Shown here piece by piece: positions 11,441 through 21,117 of a stretch of 64,000 nucleotides of DNA. Every line of letters begins with the position of its first letter. Within the stretch, counting starts at the first letter, position 1. The notes below the pieces were generated by a model, which was not told the DNA's origin, searched no databases, and worked only from the letters and a program-made list of their open reading frames with translations. Origin of the DNA: Calliopum simillimum (Eukaryota; Arthropoda; Insecta; Diptera; Lauxaniidae); contig OX638368.1 of assembly GCA_951812925.1 (NCBI GenBank), positions 78,660,909 through 78,724,908 of the forward strand, read 5' to 3'. A program made the translations under genes and the position numbers.

Positions 11441-12634
11441 CTGGTATGACAGTTAATACCCTTAGTTTTTTCCTTGAAAACTCAATCAAACCGATAACGA
11501 TATCTTTTTTTTTGTCGGAGATATCTTTGCCTAAAAAGTTAAAAAAGTGCAAAAACACGATTTTTGGCTATATTGGATGTTATATGCAGGACACACAAAA
11601 TTTTTTTTGGGAATTTCTATTACCAGAAACATTTGGTACTTTCTTTTGGCTTTAAAGTGAGCTATCAAATGTTTATCTGCAATATTTCTCTGCAAAGTTA
11701 TGTTAACTTTAAAATCACACCATGAAACTTAAAGCGAAAAATCTCGGTTTTCGGCTATATTTGAGGTTGTATACAGTACGGACGAAATTAGTCTGCTCTT
11801 TTTTACCAACCGAAGCATTTAAAACCATTCTTTATCTTCAAAATAAGCTATCAAAAGGTCTCTTGTGATTGTTTTCCACAAAGTTATGACCATTTAAAAA
11901 TTACATTATGGAGTGCAAACTCACAGTGTACGAGTATTCCTTATATTGCTGCAACATGTTGTCTTAAAATAGTCATAACTTTATAGAAAGCAATTACAAG
12001 AGACCACTTGTTAGTTCATTTTGAAGATAAAGAATGGTTTTAAATGCTTCGGTTGGTAAAAAAGAGCAGACGAATTTCGTCCGTACTGTATACAACCTCA
12101 AATATAGCCGAAAACCGAGATTTTTCGCTTTAAGTTTCATGGTGTGATTTTAAAGTTAACATAACTTTGCAGAGAAATATTGCAGATAAACATTTGATAG
12201 CTCAATTTAAAGCCAAAAGAAAGTACCAAATGTTGCTGGTAATAGAAATTCCCAATATAGCCAAAAATCGTGTTTTTGCACTTTTTTAACTTTTTAGGCA
12301 AAGATATCTCCGACAAAAAAAAAAGATATCGTTATCGGTTTGATTGAATTTTCAAGGAAAAAACTAAGGCTTTCAACTGTCATACCAGATTTTACGGCAT
12401 AATATTACCTTATTTTGTTATATAACTTCAAAAATAGGAAAAAAAAATGGTGTCCTTTAAACATATATGTAAGGATATCTCAAAGTCCAGACGTAATAGA
12501 GCAATTCTAATACCGGAATCGGCTTAAGCATCAAAAATCACATCTGGAGTGACTACTTTCGTTTCCGGTTTTTGTTTGTGTTTTTCTTAAATACGAAAAA
12601 ACCGATTTTTTTTAAAATAAATGGTGCGGAAACG

Positions 12635-12775
12635 ATACCTTTTATATGTATGTATGTATGTATGTATATATATATCCGTATATATATGTAACATAAATAT
12701 ACATATACAAGTATATATATGTACGTATATACATATATATGTGTACATAATATGTATATACACACCGAGATATAC
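12635..12775. repeat. (TATG)n / TA-rich microsatellite
   Basis: TGTATGTATGTATG followed by TATATATAC-type repeats. The open frames called through this tract on both strands are low-complexity artefacts. Confidence 0.9.
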
Positions 12776-12939
12776 TCAAAAATCGTTAAAAAAACTAAAA
12801 GGTCGAAAAAAAAAACGGCTGGACGTTCGATTTCGCGGTTTGTGGATTTAGATACTAGAAGGGTCCCCCAACATTATCCCTGAAAAAAATCGCGGGTGGT
12901 ATTTCAAAAAGTTAAAATTTTTTAAAAACCACCGTGAGG

Positions 12940-13527
12940 TGTTACGCCCTCTTTTCCGGAAAACTCTTCAGTAGAACATTTTGAAACTTTCGCTTATATG
13001 GGAGGTGCCACGCCCTCTTGTCCGAGTTTAAACATTTTGAAACTTTTTCTTATATGAGAGGTGCCACGCCCTCTTGTCTGAGTTCGCCTCGTTTATGATC
13101 AGAGCTTGTAGTGACTGTTCTTAGTTTTTGAGTGAAATTCTGTTGGATTATCTTGAGAAACGCTTTCAGTAAAGCATTTTGAAACTTGGTTATATGGGAG
13201 GTACCACGCCCTCTTTGTCCGATTTCACCCAATTTATTCTCAGAGCTTACATTTATAGCTTTTAGTGTCTAAGTAAAATTTAATTCGATTATCTCAAAAA
13301 GCGCTTTCGGTATAGCGTTTTCAAGCTTTTGCTTATATTGGAGGTGCCACGTCCTCTTGTCCGATTTCAACCAGTTTTTGTTGAGAGCTTGCATTTATAG
13401 TCCATAATAAAATTTGATTCGATTATCTCAAAAAACGCTTTCAGTATAGCGTTTTGCTTATATATGAGATGCCACGACCTCTTATCCAAATTCGCCCAGT
13501 TTTTGCTCAGAGCTTGAGCTTACCATC
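12940..13527 (+). repeat. Tandem array of the GGGAGGTGCCACGCCC unit up to the gap
   Basis: Units start near 12996, 13050, 13194, 13334 and 13461, the first truncated. Each has the GCTTATATGGGAGGTGCCAC, CGAGTT/CGATTTC and TTTTTGCTCAGAGC landmarks. The array runs into the N run. Confidence 0.85.
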
Positions 13528-13727
13528 NNNNNNNNNNNNNNNNNNNNNNNNNNNNNNNNNNNNNNNNNNNNNNNNNNNNNNNNNNNNNNNNNNNNNNNNN
13601 NNNNNNNNNNNNNNNNNNNNNNNNNNNNNNNNNNNNNNNNNNNNNNNNNNNNNNNNNNNNNNNNNNNNNNNNNNNNNNNNNNNNNNNNNNNNNNNNNNNN
13701 NNNNNNNNNNNNNNNNNNNNNNNNNNN
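13528..13727. other. Assembly gap of 200 N
   Basis: Exactly 200 N bases. The tandem repeat changes orientation across it, so the true distance, copy number and join are unknown. Confidence 1.
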
Positions 13728-14009
13728 TAAGCAAAAGTTTCAAGATGCTATACTGAAAGAGTTTTTGAGATAATCCAACTAAAATTCACTCAAATACTAA
13801 AGACTAGAAATGCAAGCTTTGAGCTTAAACTGGGTGAACTCGGACAAGAGGGCGTGGCACCTCCCATATAAGCAAAAGATTGAAAACGCTATACTGAAAA
13901 CGTTTTTTGAGATAATCCAACCAAATTTCACTCAAATAGTAAGGACTATAAATGAAAGCTCTGAGCAAAAACTGGGTGAACTCGGACAAGAGCGCGTGGC
14001 AAATTTCAT
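13728..14009 (-). repeat. Same tandem unit, inverted orientation after the gap
   Basis: The unit now reads GAACTCGGACAAGAGGGCGT, then GGCACCTCCCATATAAGC, i.e. the reverse complement of the array before the gap. The last unit is split by the element at 14014-15362. Confidence 0.85.
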
Positions 14010-14013
14010 TTAA

Positions 14014-15362
14014 GGGGAGATATACACCTAAAAGGCAAAAAAAGGTAATTTTTGAGATTTTTTTGTAGGAAAATTATATCAAATTTCGGATCGGAGCTTA
14101 AACTAAATGAAAGTATACATATTTAAGTATATGTTTAATTTTTGTTTATTACAAAATATTGAAAATATTTAGAGATATCGCATGTTCCTTGAAGCGCCGT
14201 GAAAAAATCTTCATACACGGTACCCACTGGCGTTTCTTGAAAAATCATCTGAAAGCAAAAAACCACAAAGATTATTAATTTAGTAGATGTCATAGCCGAT
14301 TTTGAAAATATCGATTTATGACAAAATGGCGAACGTTTGAACATAAGTAATGATTTTTGGGCCAAAAATCAATAATTATTTTGCTTATAAAAAAAAAAAA
14401 ACTAAGCAAGGAAAAACAAAAATCCTTTGACATCTACTAGAAAATAGTGTATAGAATAAAGCACAACCAGTTTCAAGGCAATCGGTTCATTGGTTTTGGA
14501 GAAATTTTGGGTACCGAGTTGAAAAACGTTGTTTCGAGAAAAATGCGTTTGAAAATTTAGGAATGAATAAATGATAAAATTTGTTAAATTACATGGAATC
14601 GTCGATACCAGGCCCATAATTTAGGTCGTCTTCGGTCGACGGAATGCTCATGACTTCTAAATTTTGTTGTCGGCGCCGTATTCGACTTTCTTTTGTCTGT
14701 TCCTGCGCTTGCAGCTCGGCTTTCGCTATGCGAGTTTCATCTTCTTGCGTAGCGAATAAGTGCGCTCCTGACCCAACCGATATTTCCAACATGTTCATAA
14801 TTTCGAGTAGTGAGGTGACACCATTATTGAACGTGCATGCTGCCAGAAAAACAGCAAAAAAAACGGCAGGTGGCACTCGGGGAGTGGCCGATGATATTGG
14901 AAGCTAATGCTTATTATAAGCTAATATAAGAGATATCCATATGTGAAATGTATATATCTATATATATGAGCGCCCCTCTTACGTTCGAAAAATAAGTGAG
15001 AGAGAGAGCATGAGCTGGTGCGCGCAATGTTTATAAACATATATATATGTATACATACATATATACTGTATACTGTACTTTGTATACAGTACGTCTCTAT
15101 TTTTATATGTGTGACGCATTTTCGTTGCAAACATCCGTTACACTTTTTCGTTGCATGTTTTCGCTGTTCAGACTCTGCCTCTCAAAACGTCCGATAAGGA
15201 AGCATTAGCTTCCAAAAAAAAAAAAAAAAAGCTGCTCCGACCCGTTTACGTTTTCGGCTGTAACTCGCTTATTTATCAAGATACTACCTTGACGTCAAAC
15301 TTAAAGAAAATGCGAAAAAAAATAAAATAGATTTTTTCAAACGTCTGTGTGTATATCTCCCC
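14014..15362. mobile_element. TTAA-flanked element with GGGGAGATATACAC ends (Kolobok candidate)
   Basis: GGGGAGATATACAC at 14014 is mirrored by GTGTATATCTCCCC ending at 15362; both are bordered by TTAA (14010-14013 and 15363-15366). The flanks rejoin into the interrupted tandem unit (..CAT-TTAAG-CAAAATTTTC). TTAA duplication with ends beginning in G fits Kolobok; piggyBac also uses TTAA but its ends usually start with CCC. A short inverted pair GGAAGCTAATGCTT / AAGCATTAGCTTCC (about 14900 and 15200) brackets a possible internal deletion or insertion. The element retains only the end of a transposase-like frame. Confidence 0.7.
14589..14876 (-). pseudogene. C-terminal remnant of a transposase-like protein (Kolobok / 'Mutator-like' type)
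   Basis: The 95-codon frame is open at its upstream edge; the first codon is GTG and coding probably continued upstream. It contains FNNGVTSLLEIMNMLEI, then SVGSGAHLF, a charged helix with ETRIAKAELQ and KESRIRRRQQ, and ends in LNYGPGIDDSM. From memory, this order (an N-G turn, a TRI-A-A helix with RRR, and a Y-G-x-G near the stop) resembles the C-termini of transposases annotated as Kolobok or Mutator-like in arthropods. The catalytic domain is missing, so it cannot be active. The surrounding element has TTAA duplications, favouring Kolobok. Confidence 0.5.
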
Positions 15363-15366
15363 TTAA

Positions 15367-15759
15367 GCAAAATTTTCAAAATACTGCAGTGGGGTTAAAG
15401 AAAGATTCTGAAAATCATCGAAATTTGCCTGAAATTTGAACTTAGGTTCACTATAGATGGCTATTTTTTATTCGATCTCAACAAATGACCCAATGTTAAA
15501 AAGGCAATTTATTTGCCTTTTCAAAGAAATCTTCTATAGAAACAAAAAATTAAATTTTTTTGCAATCAGCGAGCCATTTAACATAGGAATAGTATAGTGG
15601 GATTCAGATCACATTTTTGCTGTAAACTAGTGTAATAGATAAAATCTAATTTTTCGACTATTACAAAACACATGTCAAGTGGTATTGTGGTGTGAGCTTA
15701 CTGTTCCATGTTTTTGAGTAAAAAACACCAACATTACAAAAGCAAGGCAACTGCGTTTT
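15367..15759. other. Unassigned AT-rich spacer
   Basis: Between two TTAA elements. It begins with the continuation of the tandem unit (GCAAAATTTTCAAAATAC) and then shows no repeat, gene or RNA signal I can recognise. Confidence 0.35.
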
Positions 15760-15763
15760 TTAA

Positions 15764-16471
15764 GGGTTATGAACACAGTAAATGCTTTAATTTCAGATGG
15801 TTTTTATTTTATTAATAAAGAAAAATTGGCTTGACACATAAATATAAAACTTTGTATATGTATTAATTGAAGTTAGTACTACATAAAAAAATTTGATATT
15901 GATACAATTTGTCTCTTCTAAAACTTTAAACGCCGCTTTCACGAAATCACTTTTTTTAACCGCGTTGACAGCATAACTTGAAGAGTTTTTGTCCGATCGA
16001 CTTGATCCCAACGGCATTTTGTAGAAAAAAACATGCCTCTACTGCAGGACGTAGTTTTTTTTTTTTTTTTTCATTTTTAACAATTTTTTTATGAACTATT
16101 ATTTAGTGAAAATTTCATGAAATTTTTTTTTTAATCGGTTGTAATTTTTTTGTAAATTGATATTTTTAAAATCCCCTACGTCAAACTGTAGTCATTTATA
16201 TGTACTTGAAAAACATTATTGGTTTTTTGCTTTTAGACGCTCCGTTTTGCTGCAATGCTGTCAACGCCACTGGGATCAATTTTTAGGCGCGTCATGTTTA
16301 ACGGAGGACTGTGGGCCAACTCGATACATAAAAAAAAAAATCAAATTTTTTCATGTAGTAGTAACTTCAATTAATACGTATACAAAGTTTTATATTTATA
16401 TGTCAAGGCAATTTTTCTTAATTATAAAATAAAAACCACCTGAAATAAAGCGTTTATAGTGTTCATACCCC
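15764..16471. mobile_element. 708 bp TTAA-flanked foldback MITE
   Basis: The left end GGGTTATGAACACAGTAAAT and the right end, read inward, GGGGTATGAACACTATAAAC are bordered by TTAA at 15760-15763 and 16472-16475. The arms continue inward for about 150 bp (GTTTTTATTTTATTAATAA, TATAAAACTTTGTATA blocks) on both sides. The short frames inside are arm sequence read through. Confidence 0.8.
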
Positions 16472-16475
16472 TTAA

Positions 16476-17334
16476 GAATATTTCCCAACGGTTACTTTTT
16501 CGTTAATGCATATGATTATTTGTAGAACTTTTTATTCCCTACAAGAGATTCTAATGCTTTTAATCGATCGACTCACCGTTTCCATCAAAAAGCTTCCTAA
16601 ATCAAAAGGAATTGAAATCACACGGATTTCGGAACAGGCCTGAATGTGTTTTCACAACTTTTCATAACATTCAACAAAATCCTAAAACTGGCTTTTTCAC
16701 GGTTAGGGCCTGATATCACCAATAAAATCAAAAAAGGATACGCTCTGGGTGTTTCTAGTATTTATGTTTATTTTAATTGCATTATCGTAAATAATCCTAC
16801 ATATGTTGTTTTTATTGGCGATAGGTGTGTCCGTTGACCGATTTTGCTTATTTTCAATCCAATCGAGCTAATTTTAATGGCGAAATCAGCGTACAAAATG
16901 TCATCAACCCATCTTGCTTCGTTTGTCCTTAAAAAATATTTCCAAGACCAAACAGACAGACGCCTAGACGAAAAAGACAATACACCATCGCACAATGGGA
17001 GATTGTGGCCATAAATAGGTAAAATTTGAAAGTGCTATGGATTTAAAAAATTTTTACGCCAATCGTCAGATAATACGGAAAAAAACTATAAAATTTTAAA
17101 ATTTTCTTTTGCTTTAGTTACACAGTGGGCTCAAAGTTGGATTTTAAATAGCAAAAATACTCTATGGAAGTTTTTATATTAGAAAGTACTGGATAAACGC
17201 TCTAGTTAATTTGTTTTAAGCCGGATGCACATGTAGCATATCGTTAGAAAGAATATTGTTTCTGCTTTGTTAAAAATGACCTATTTTTTTTTCTGCAGAT
17301 TTTATGTGAGTTATAGTGATTTTTCAAACATGGT
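16476..17334. other. Unassigned repeat-like sequence
   Basis: Around 16820 a block reading GTGTGTCCGTTGACCGATTTTG, and TTTTCAATCCAA after it, is shared with 33345 and loosely with 20475, so part is dispersed repeat. AAACAGACAGACG at about 16955 recalls the 33420 minisatellite edge. No coding region is supported. Confidence 0.4.
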
Positions 17335-17830
17335 AAAAATGGAAAAATTGCAAAACTTTGACATTAAAAAAAAACACATTTTCTGATTTTCTTTATTTTT
17401 CAATATAATATTAAGTGGCCAAGTATGCTATATCGCAATGCAAAGTCTCTGCTGCCTTTTTTGAAAACTTTTTTTATGAACTTTTTCATATTGTAGTTTT
17501 TGACGGTACAAAATAAATTGACTTTTTTGGAACGTTTTTTTAAATCCATTTGCATCGAGATATGTTAAAATAGCATTGTTTGAGTTTTTATATATAATAC
17601 GTGAATTATGGTGATTTTTCGAAAATTTAAGCTCAAAAAGCCAAAATCGAGAAATTTTGAAAACTTTGACATTAAAAAAAAAACACATTTTCTGATTTTC
17701 ATTATTTTCCAATATAATATGTGGCCAAGTATACTTAATCGAAATGCAAAGTCCCTACTGCTTTTTTTGAGAACTTTTTTTCTATTAATTTTTTCCTGCT
17801 GCAGTTTTTGAGAAAACGATCTATTTTTAT
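17335..17830. repeat. Tandem duplication with a period near 300 bp
   Basis: Blocks GACATTAAAAAAAAACACAT, TTTTCTGATTTTC, GTGGCCAAGTAT, CAAAGTC.CTGC and a GAACTTTTTTT tract occur at 17360-17490 and again at 17665-17780. Two copies only. No gene. Confidence 0.75.
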
Positions 17831-17889
17831 TTCTTTATATTCTTCAACGTTTTACAACAGATTTATCAATTTTATGCTTACAGTCTAAA

Positions 17890-18400
17890 TTCGGAAGATG
17901 CTTATTTTTAACGAAAGGGTAGCCCCTTGGAAATTGCCCTCTCTTTACTTGGGCCTAGCGAAGCATTTTACCAAATCTTACAATTTGCGCCAAGTAGCGT
18001 TATTAATACACAAATTTTATTTTCATAGGACGTCCATTTTTTCATTGAAAATTATTTTTCCAAATGCCCTTTGCATATGTACCAGATTTTGTCTATCTAC
18101 GTCAAGCAGTTTCTGAGTTATGATGAATCAGCATTCAGAGGGGCGTGGCACCGCCTACTTTTCTAGTGAGAACTAATTGTATTAGAATATGTACCCAATC
18201 ATATCTAAGTGCGGCAAATATTGTCAGAGAAATAATGAATTTATTTTTTGAGGGCGTGGCTTCGCCCATTTTTCCGGTGAACATTATTTATCCTGATGAT
18301 TTTTACATATTTACCAAATCTCATCCGCGTCAAAGGGTTACGGAGATTTGATTGGTTGATTTTTTAGAGGGCGTGACACCGCCCACTTTTTTAGCCTATA
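17890..18400 (+). repeat. Tandem array of about 118 bp units with GGGCGTGGCACCGCC
   Basis: Units near 18135, 18250 and 18365 carry GGGCGTGGCACCGCC / GGGCGTGGCTTCGCCC / GGGCGTGACACCGCCC, then a TTTTTCCGGTGAAC block, a CATATGTACCA or CATATTTACCA block, and TTTCTGAGTTATGA. One unit-like copy also occurs at about 6110-6260. Similar words are common in fly dispersed repeats. Confidence 0.7.
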
Positions 18401-18428
18401 ACATAGCCTTTTTTTGTACTAACAAAAT

Positions 18429-18600
18429 TGTAAGAAAGCTTCATACTTCGAAGTAATCTACTTTGTGAAAATATACTGAGCGAGAAAAACCCTATCTTAA
18501 TGCTCACTTCGTTTGTGAAATAACAATTTCTATTTTCCTAGCAACTCGTCGACACGGGCGTTGCTGACTAGTTAGAATCTTTTCAATAGACGTTGAATAT
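18429..18600. repeat. Left LTR-like direct repeat
   Basis: TGTAAGAAAGCTTCATACTT through AGAATCTTTTCA and GTTGAATA is repeated at 20065-20229 in the same orientation with few differences, including an 8-bp deletion in the right copy. It brackets Gypsy coding remnants, so it is read as an LTR about 165-170 bp long. The exact ends and any target duplication were not resolved. Confidence 0.65.
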
Positions 18601-18645
18601 TTTTTTTTCTCTATAAAATGAAAAATGTGTAACAGCAAACTCTTT

Positions 18646-18850
18646 ATAATTTTGGATTTAATGAACGGATATAATCAAATACCAGCAGCAGAATCGTCGC
18701 GACACTTAACTGCTTTTGTGACACCCAGTGGTCACTATTAATATAAAAGGTGAAAATCAAAAGCAATACAAGATTTTAAAGTGCCTTCCGATATTCGCGA
18801 AGTGAAACAGTTTTTAGGACTCACAGGTTGTTGTGTCGATTTATTGAACA
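18646..18850 (+). pseudogene. Ty3/Gypsy reverse transcriptase fragments
   Basis: One frame reads ILDLMNGYNQIPAAESSRHL followed by TAFVTPSGHY and a stop; this is the Gypsy RT segment leading to the palm (LDL..GY.QIP..). After a deletion a second frame at about 18778 reads KVPSDIREVKQFLGLTG, the connection just after the RT fingers and palm. The catalytic YxDD region is absent. It belongs to the element bounded by 18429 and 20229. Confidence 0.75.
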
Positions 18851-19014
18851 TTATTCAAAAATTGCGAGTTATTGAGAGTTTTGAGCGATTCCATTTCTAC
18901 CTGTTGAGTAAGAATTTCAAGATTTTAACCGACTGAAATTCTAAGAAAGAAACAGCAAAAAACAGAATGAAAAATCTTTAGTGCAAGCTGAAAAATAACA
19001 TAATGTGCATCTTG

Positions 19015-19170
19015 GGCCGCGACAATCAAACAAGCTGTTGTCAAAATTCAAAGGACCATATATTGGCAAGAAGGTTTTGGGTAACTATAGATATGTCATC
19101 ACCGACACAGAATTCACTCAAGTAAGTGAGAAATCAGTGCAAGCAGTTGAAGTGCTCATTCAGATGTAAA
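19015..19170 (+). pseudogene. Gypsy integrase C-terminal fragment
   Basis: One open stretch contains NKLLSKFKGPYIGKKVLGNY and RYVITDTEF before a stop at 19168-19170. K-L-x-x-K-F-x-G-P-Y is the characteristic integrase C-terminal (GPY/F) module of Ty3/Gypsy elements. It lies directly downstream of the RT fragments, showing the internal deletion. Confidence 0.7.
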
Positions 19171-19190
19171 ACTATAGTAATTGTTTGAAA

Positions 19191-19342
19191 GGGGCTGTCC
19201 ATAAACTCCGTGACGCTAAAATTCGCTATATTGAACCCCCCCTATGTGACTGTAGCTTCATATAAAAAATAAATAAAATACACCAAGCGTGACGCTTGCT
19301 CGAACCCCCCCTAGGAGCGTCACGGAGTTTATGAACAGCCCC
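19191..19342. mobile_element. 152 bp MITE with GGGGCTGTCCATAAACTCCG ends
   Basis: GGGGCTGTCCATAAACTCCG and GTGACGCT at the left are mirrored at the right (GGGGCTGTTCATAAACTCCG inward), giving about 27 bp inverted ends with inner GAACCCCCCCTA blocks. AAA lies on both sides, a possible 3-bp duplication. Similar GGGGCTGTCCATAAA ends are, from memory, widespread in insect genomes. It interrupts the Gypsy remnant. Confidence 0.8.
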
Positions 19343-19570
19343 AAAGTTTTAAATTTGGTTTTGTTACAAGAAATGTTTTTTATTTTAATTGTCTTATTAA
19401 CGTAAAAAATTGTCATAAAATTATATTTTGTTGATTTAAGTGTATGGTTATGGTTTTAAATTATTAAACTAAACCATATTGACAAATGAAGAGGTTGGTG
19501 TCAATGAGACTTATTTAAGTTGGTGCGTGGTCTTTAAAATAAGTGGAGATATTTTTCAATATTAAATTAT

Positions 19571-19955
19571 AGTTTGGATGCTGTGTGATCTTCCAAACTC
19601 AAACTTGGATACTGTGTGATCTTCCAATGTGTGTAAGTGTGGATGCTGTGTGATCTTCCAAACTAAAACTTGGATGCTGTGTGATCTTCCACGGTGTGTA
19701 AGTTTGGATGCTGTGTGATCTTCCAAACTAAAGCTTGGATGCTGTGTGATCTTTCAAGGTGTGTAAGTTTGGATGCTGTGTGATCTTCCAAACTAAAACT
19801 TGGATGCTGTGTGACCTTCCAAACTAAAACTTGGATGCTGTGTGATCTTCCAAGGTTTGTAAGTTTGAATGCTGTGTGACCTTTTAAACTAAATCTTGGA
19901 TGCTGTGTGACCTCTTAAGGATTGTAAATTTGGATGCTGTGTGATATTTCAAATA
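19571..19955 (+). repeat. Minisatellite, 12 copies of TTGGATGCTGTGTGATCTTC
   Basis: Alternating half-units of about 31 and 34 bases share TTGGATGCTGTGTGATCTTC and differ in the spacer (AAACTAAAAC versus GGTGTGTAAGT), so the higher-order unit is about 65 bases. Copies toward the right end are more diverged. It lies just inside the right LTR-like repeat. Confidence 0.9.
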
Positions 19956-20064
19956 AAGTAAATGCTTATGAAACTCAATATTGTAAATAATTTGTTGCAA
20001 AATGAGTTGTTTTGGTATACTTCACGAAAATCACTGGAACAGTGATAATATAGGATAGCCGAGT

Positions 20065-20229
20065 TGTAAGAAAGCTTCATACTTCGAAGTATGTGAAAAT
20101 ATACTGAGCGAGAAAAACCCCATCTCAATGCTCACTTCGTTTGTAAAATAACAATTTCTATTTTCCTAGCAACTCGTCGACACGGGCGTTGCTGACTAGT
20201 TAGAATCTTTTCAGTAGATTTTGAATACG
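20065..20229. repeat. Right LTR-like direct repeat
   Basis: Second copy of 18429-18600, starting TGTAAGAAAGCTTCATACTT and ending ..TTTTGAATA. It lacks AATCTACT after TTCGAAGT relative to the left copy. Confidence 0.65.
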
Positions 20230-20689
20230 GGCGTGTCGGCGAGTTCGTTCCTAAAATAACATTACACAATGTAACAACTTCTTTAAAAACACTTAGTTAG
20301 TTTCCGAGTCAATAAGGGACACAAACAAAATATAGTTTTTATAAAGTAGATTTTCGTTTATTTCGCATAACTTGAAAAATATAAAAGACACCTCATTTTT
20401 GAAATTAGCGGGGTCAAGTTATTGGAAATTGATGAAAAAAATTCCAACCACGCCCTAACTTTGTATGGGAGGTAGGCGTGTCCGTCCGCGGATTTTGTTC
20501 GTATTCACAGAATTTTATTATTTTAATGTAAAAAACATCTGCACCAAATTTTAATAGCCTAGCTCTATTATTACTATATATGACCGCCGCACAGTGGAGC
20601 AAGGAGCTTTCATATGTGGCATCAAATAAACAGAGCTATACACTGCAACCAAATTACATATATATACTAAGGATGGATCACTTAAGCTT
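20230..20689. other. Unassigned spacer with dispersed-repeat words
   Basis: It contains GTATGGGAGGTAGGCGTGTC followed by a GATTTTGTTCGTATTCA block, loosely matching 16820 and 33345. No gene is supported. Confidence 0.35.
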
Positions 20690-21025
20690 TCAACAAAATT
20701 TGGTTGAATTTGAACAAGAGGGCGTGGCACCTCCCATACAAGCAAAATCTTAAGAACTCTATGCTGATGGTACTATCTGAGATAATCAAACCAAATTTCG
20801 TACACTTGCTACCAATAGTAAAGGTAAATTCTGGTAGGAAAATTAGCGAATTCGGATAAGAGGGCGTGGTACTACCCATGTAAAACAAAGTCTTAAAAAC
20901 TATACTGAGGGTACTATCTGAGATAATCAAACCAAATTTCGTACACTTGCTACCAATAGTACAGGTAAACTCTGGTAGCGAATTCGGACAAGAGGGCGTG
21001 GTACCTCCCATTCAAGCAAAATCTA
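20690..21025 (-). repeat. Tandem array of the GGTGCCACGCCC unit, minus orientation
   Basis: Three units (near 20715, 20865 and 20990) read CAAGAGGGCGTGGCACCTCC or CGTGGTAC variants, separated by CTATCTGAGATAATCAAACC and TTTCGTACACTTGCTACC blocks. This is a related subfamily of the 10485 array. Confidence 0.85.
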
Positions 21026-21029
21026 AAGC

Positions 21030-21117
21030 TTTCCGTCCGACATTTGCCTCGGTGAGGAAATGCGAGAAAATCCTTTTCTTCACCAGACCTATCGGAGTGT
21101 ATTTCGCAACCACCATA
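21030..21117 (+). repeat. LOA-like fragment in opposite orientation at the palindrome's left edge
   Basis: The 18 bases ATTTCGCAACCACCATAT at 21100-21118 equal the reverse complement of 23436-23453, just before the TDGS motif of RNase H. An open plus-strand reading here ends in GVYFATTIY, comparable with NFATTIY in the main copy. Upstream of those 18 bases the similarity is weak, so this may be a relative rather than a piece of the same copy. Confidence 0.4.

Larger units (their letters stand above)
11180..12938. repeat. Ladder-family palindrome, copy A
   Basis: After removing the hairpin MITE, 11185-11930 is inverted against about 11940-12415, with the centre near a block reading AGTATTCCTTATATTGCTGC. 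The right arm then continues through a microsatellite (12635-12775) to the terminal block CCCCCAACATTATCCCTG and ACCACCGTGAG ending at 12938, as in 30905-36793. The left terminal block is missing. No gene is seen. Confidence 0.75.
18601..20064 (+). mobile_element. Internally deleted Ty3/Gypsy retrotransposon body
   Basis: Between the LTR-like repeats lie reverse-transcriptase fragments followed directly by the integrase C-terminus, so several kilobases of pol and all of gag are missing. The region also holds a 152 bp MITE (19191-19342) and a 12-copy minisatellite (19571-19955). No reading frame is intact. Confidence 0.7.

Noticed and set aside
12553..12851. Tyrosine/isoleucine-rich frames on both strands
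   Set aside because: They are translations of a (TATG)n/TA microsatellite.
13454..13756. Open frames across 13454-13756 on both strands
   Set aside because: They run through the N gap and consist mostly of unknown residues.
14644..14907. 87-codon plus-strand frame
   Set aside because: It is the antisense shadow of the transposase-like remnant at 14589-14876, which has the recognisable residues.
19191..19342. Terminator or attenuator-like hairpin
   Set aside because: The inverted repeat is a transposon terminal repeat in eukaryotic DNA; a bacterial terminator is not applicable.
21030..21117. Reading this as the 3' remainder of the LOA-like element on the minus strand
   Set aside because: The 18-base match to 23436-23453 is in the opposite orientation, so the flank is not the collinear continuation.
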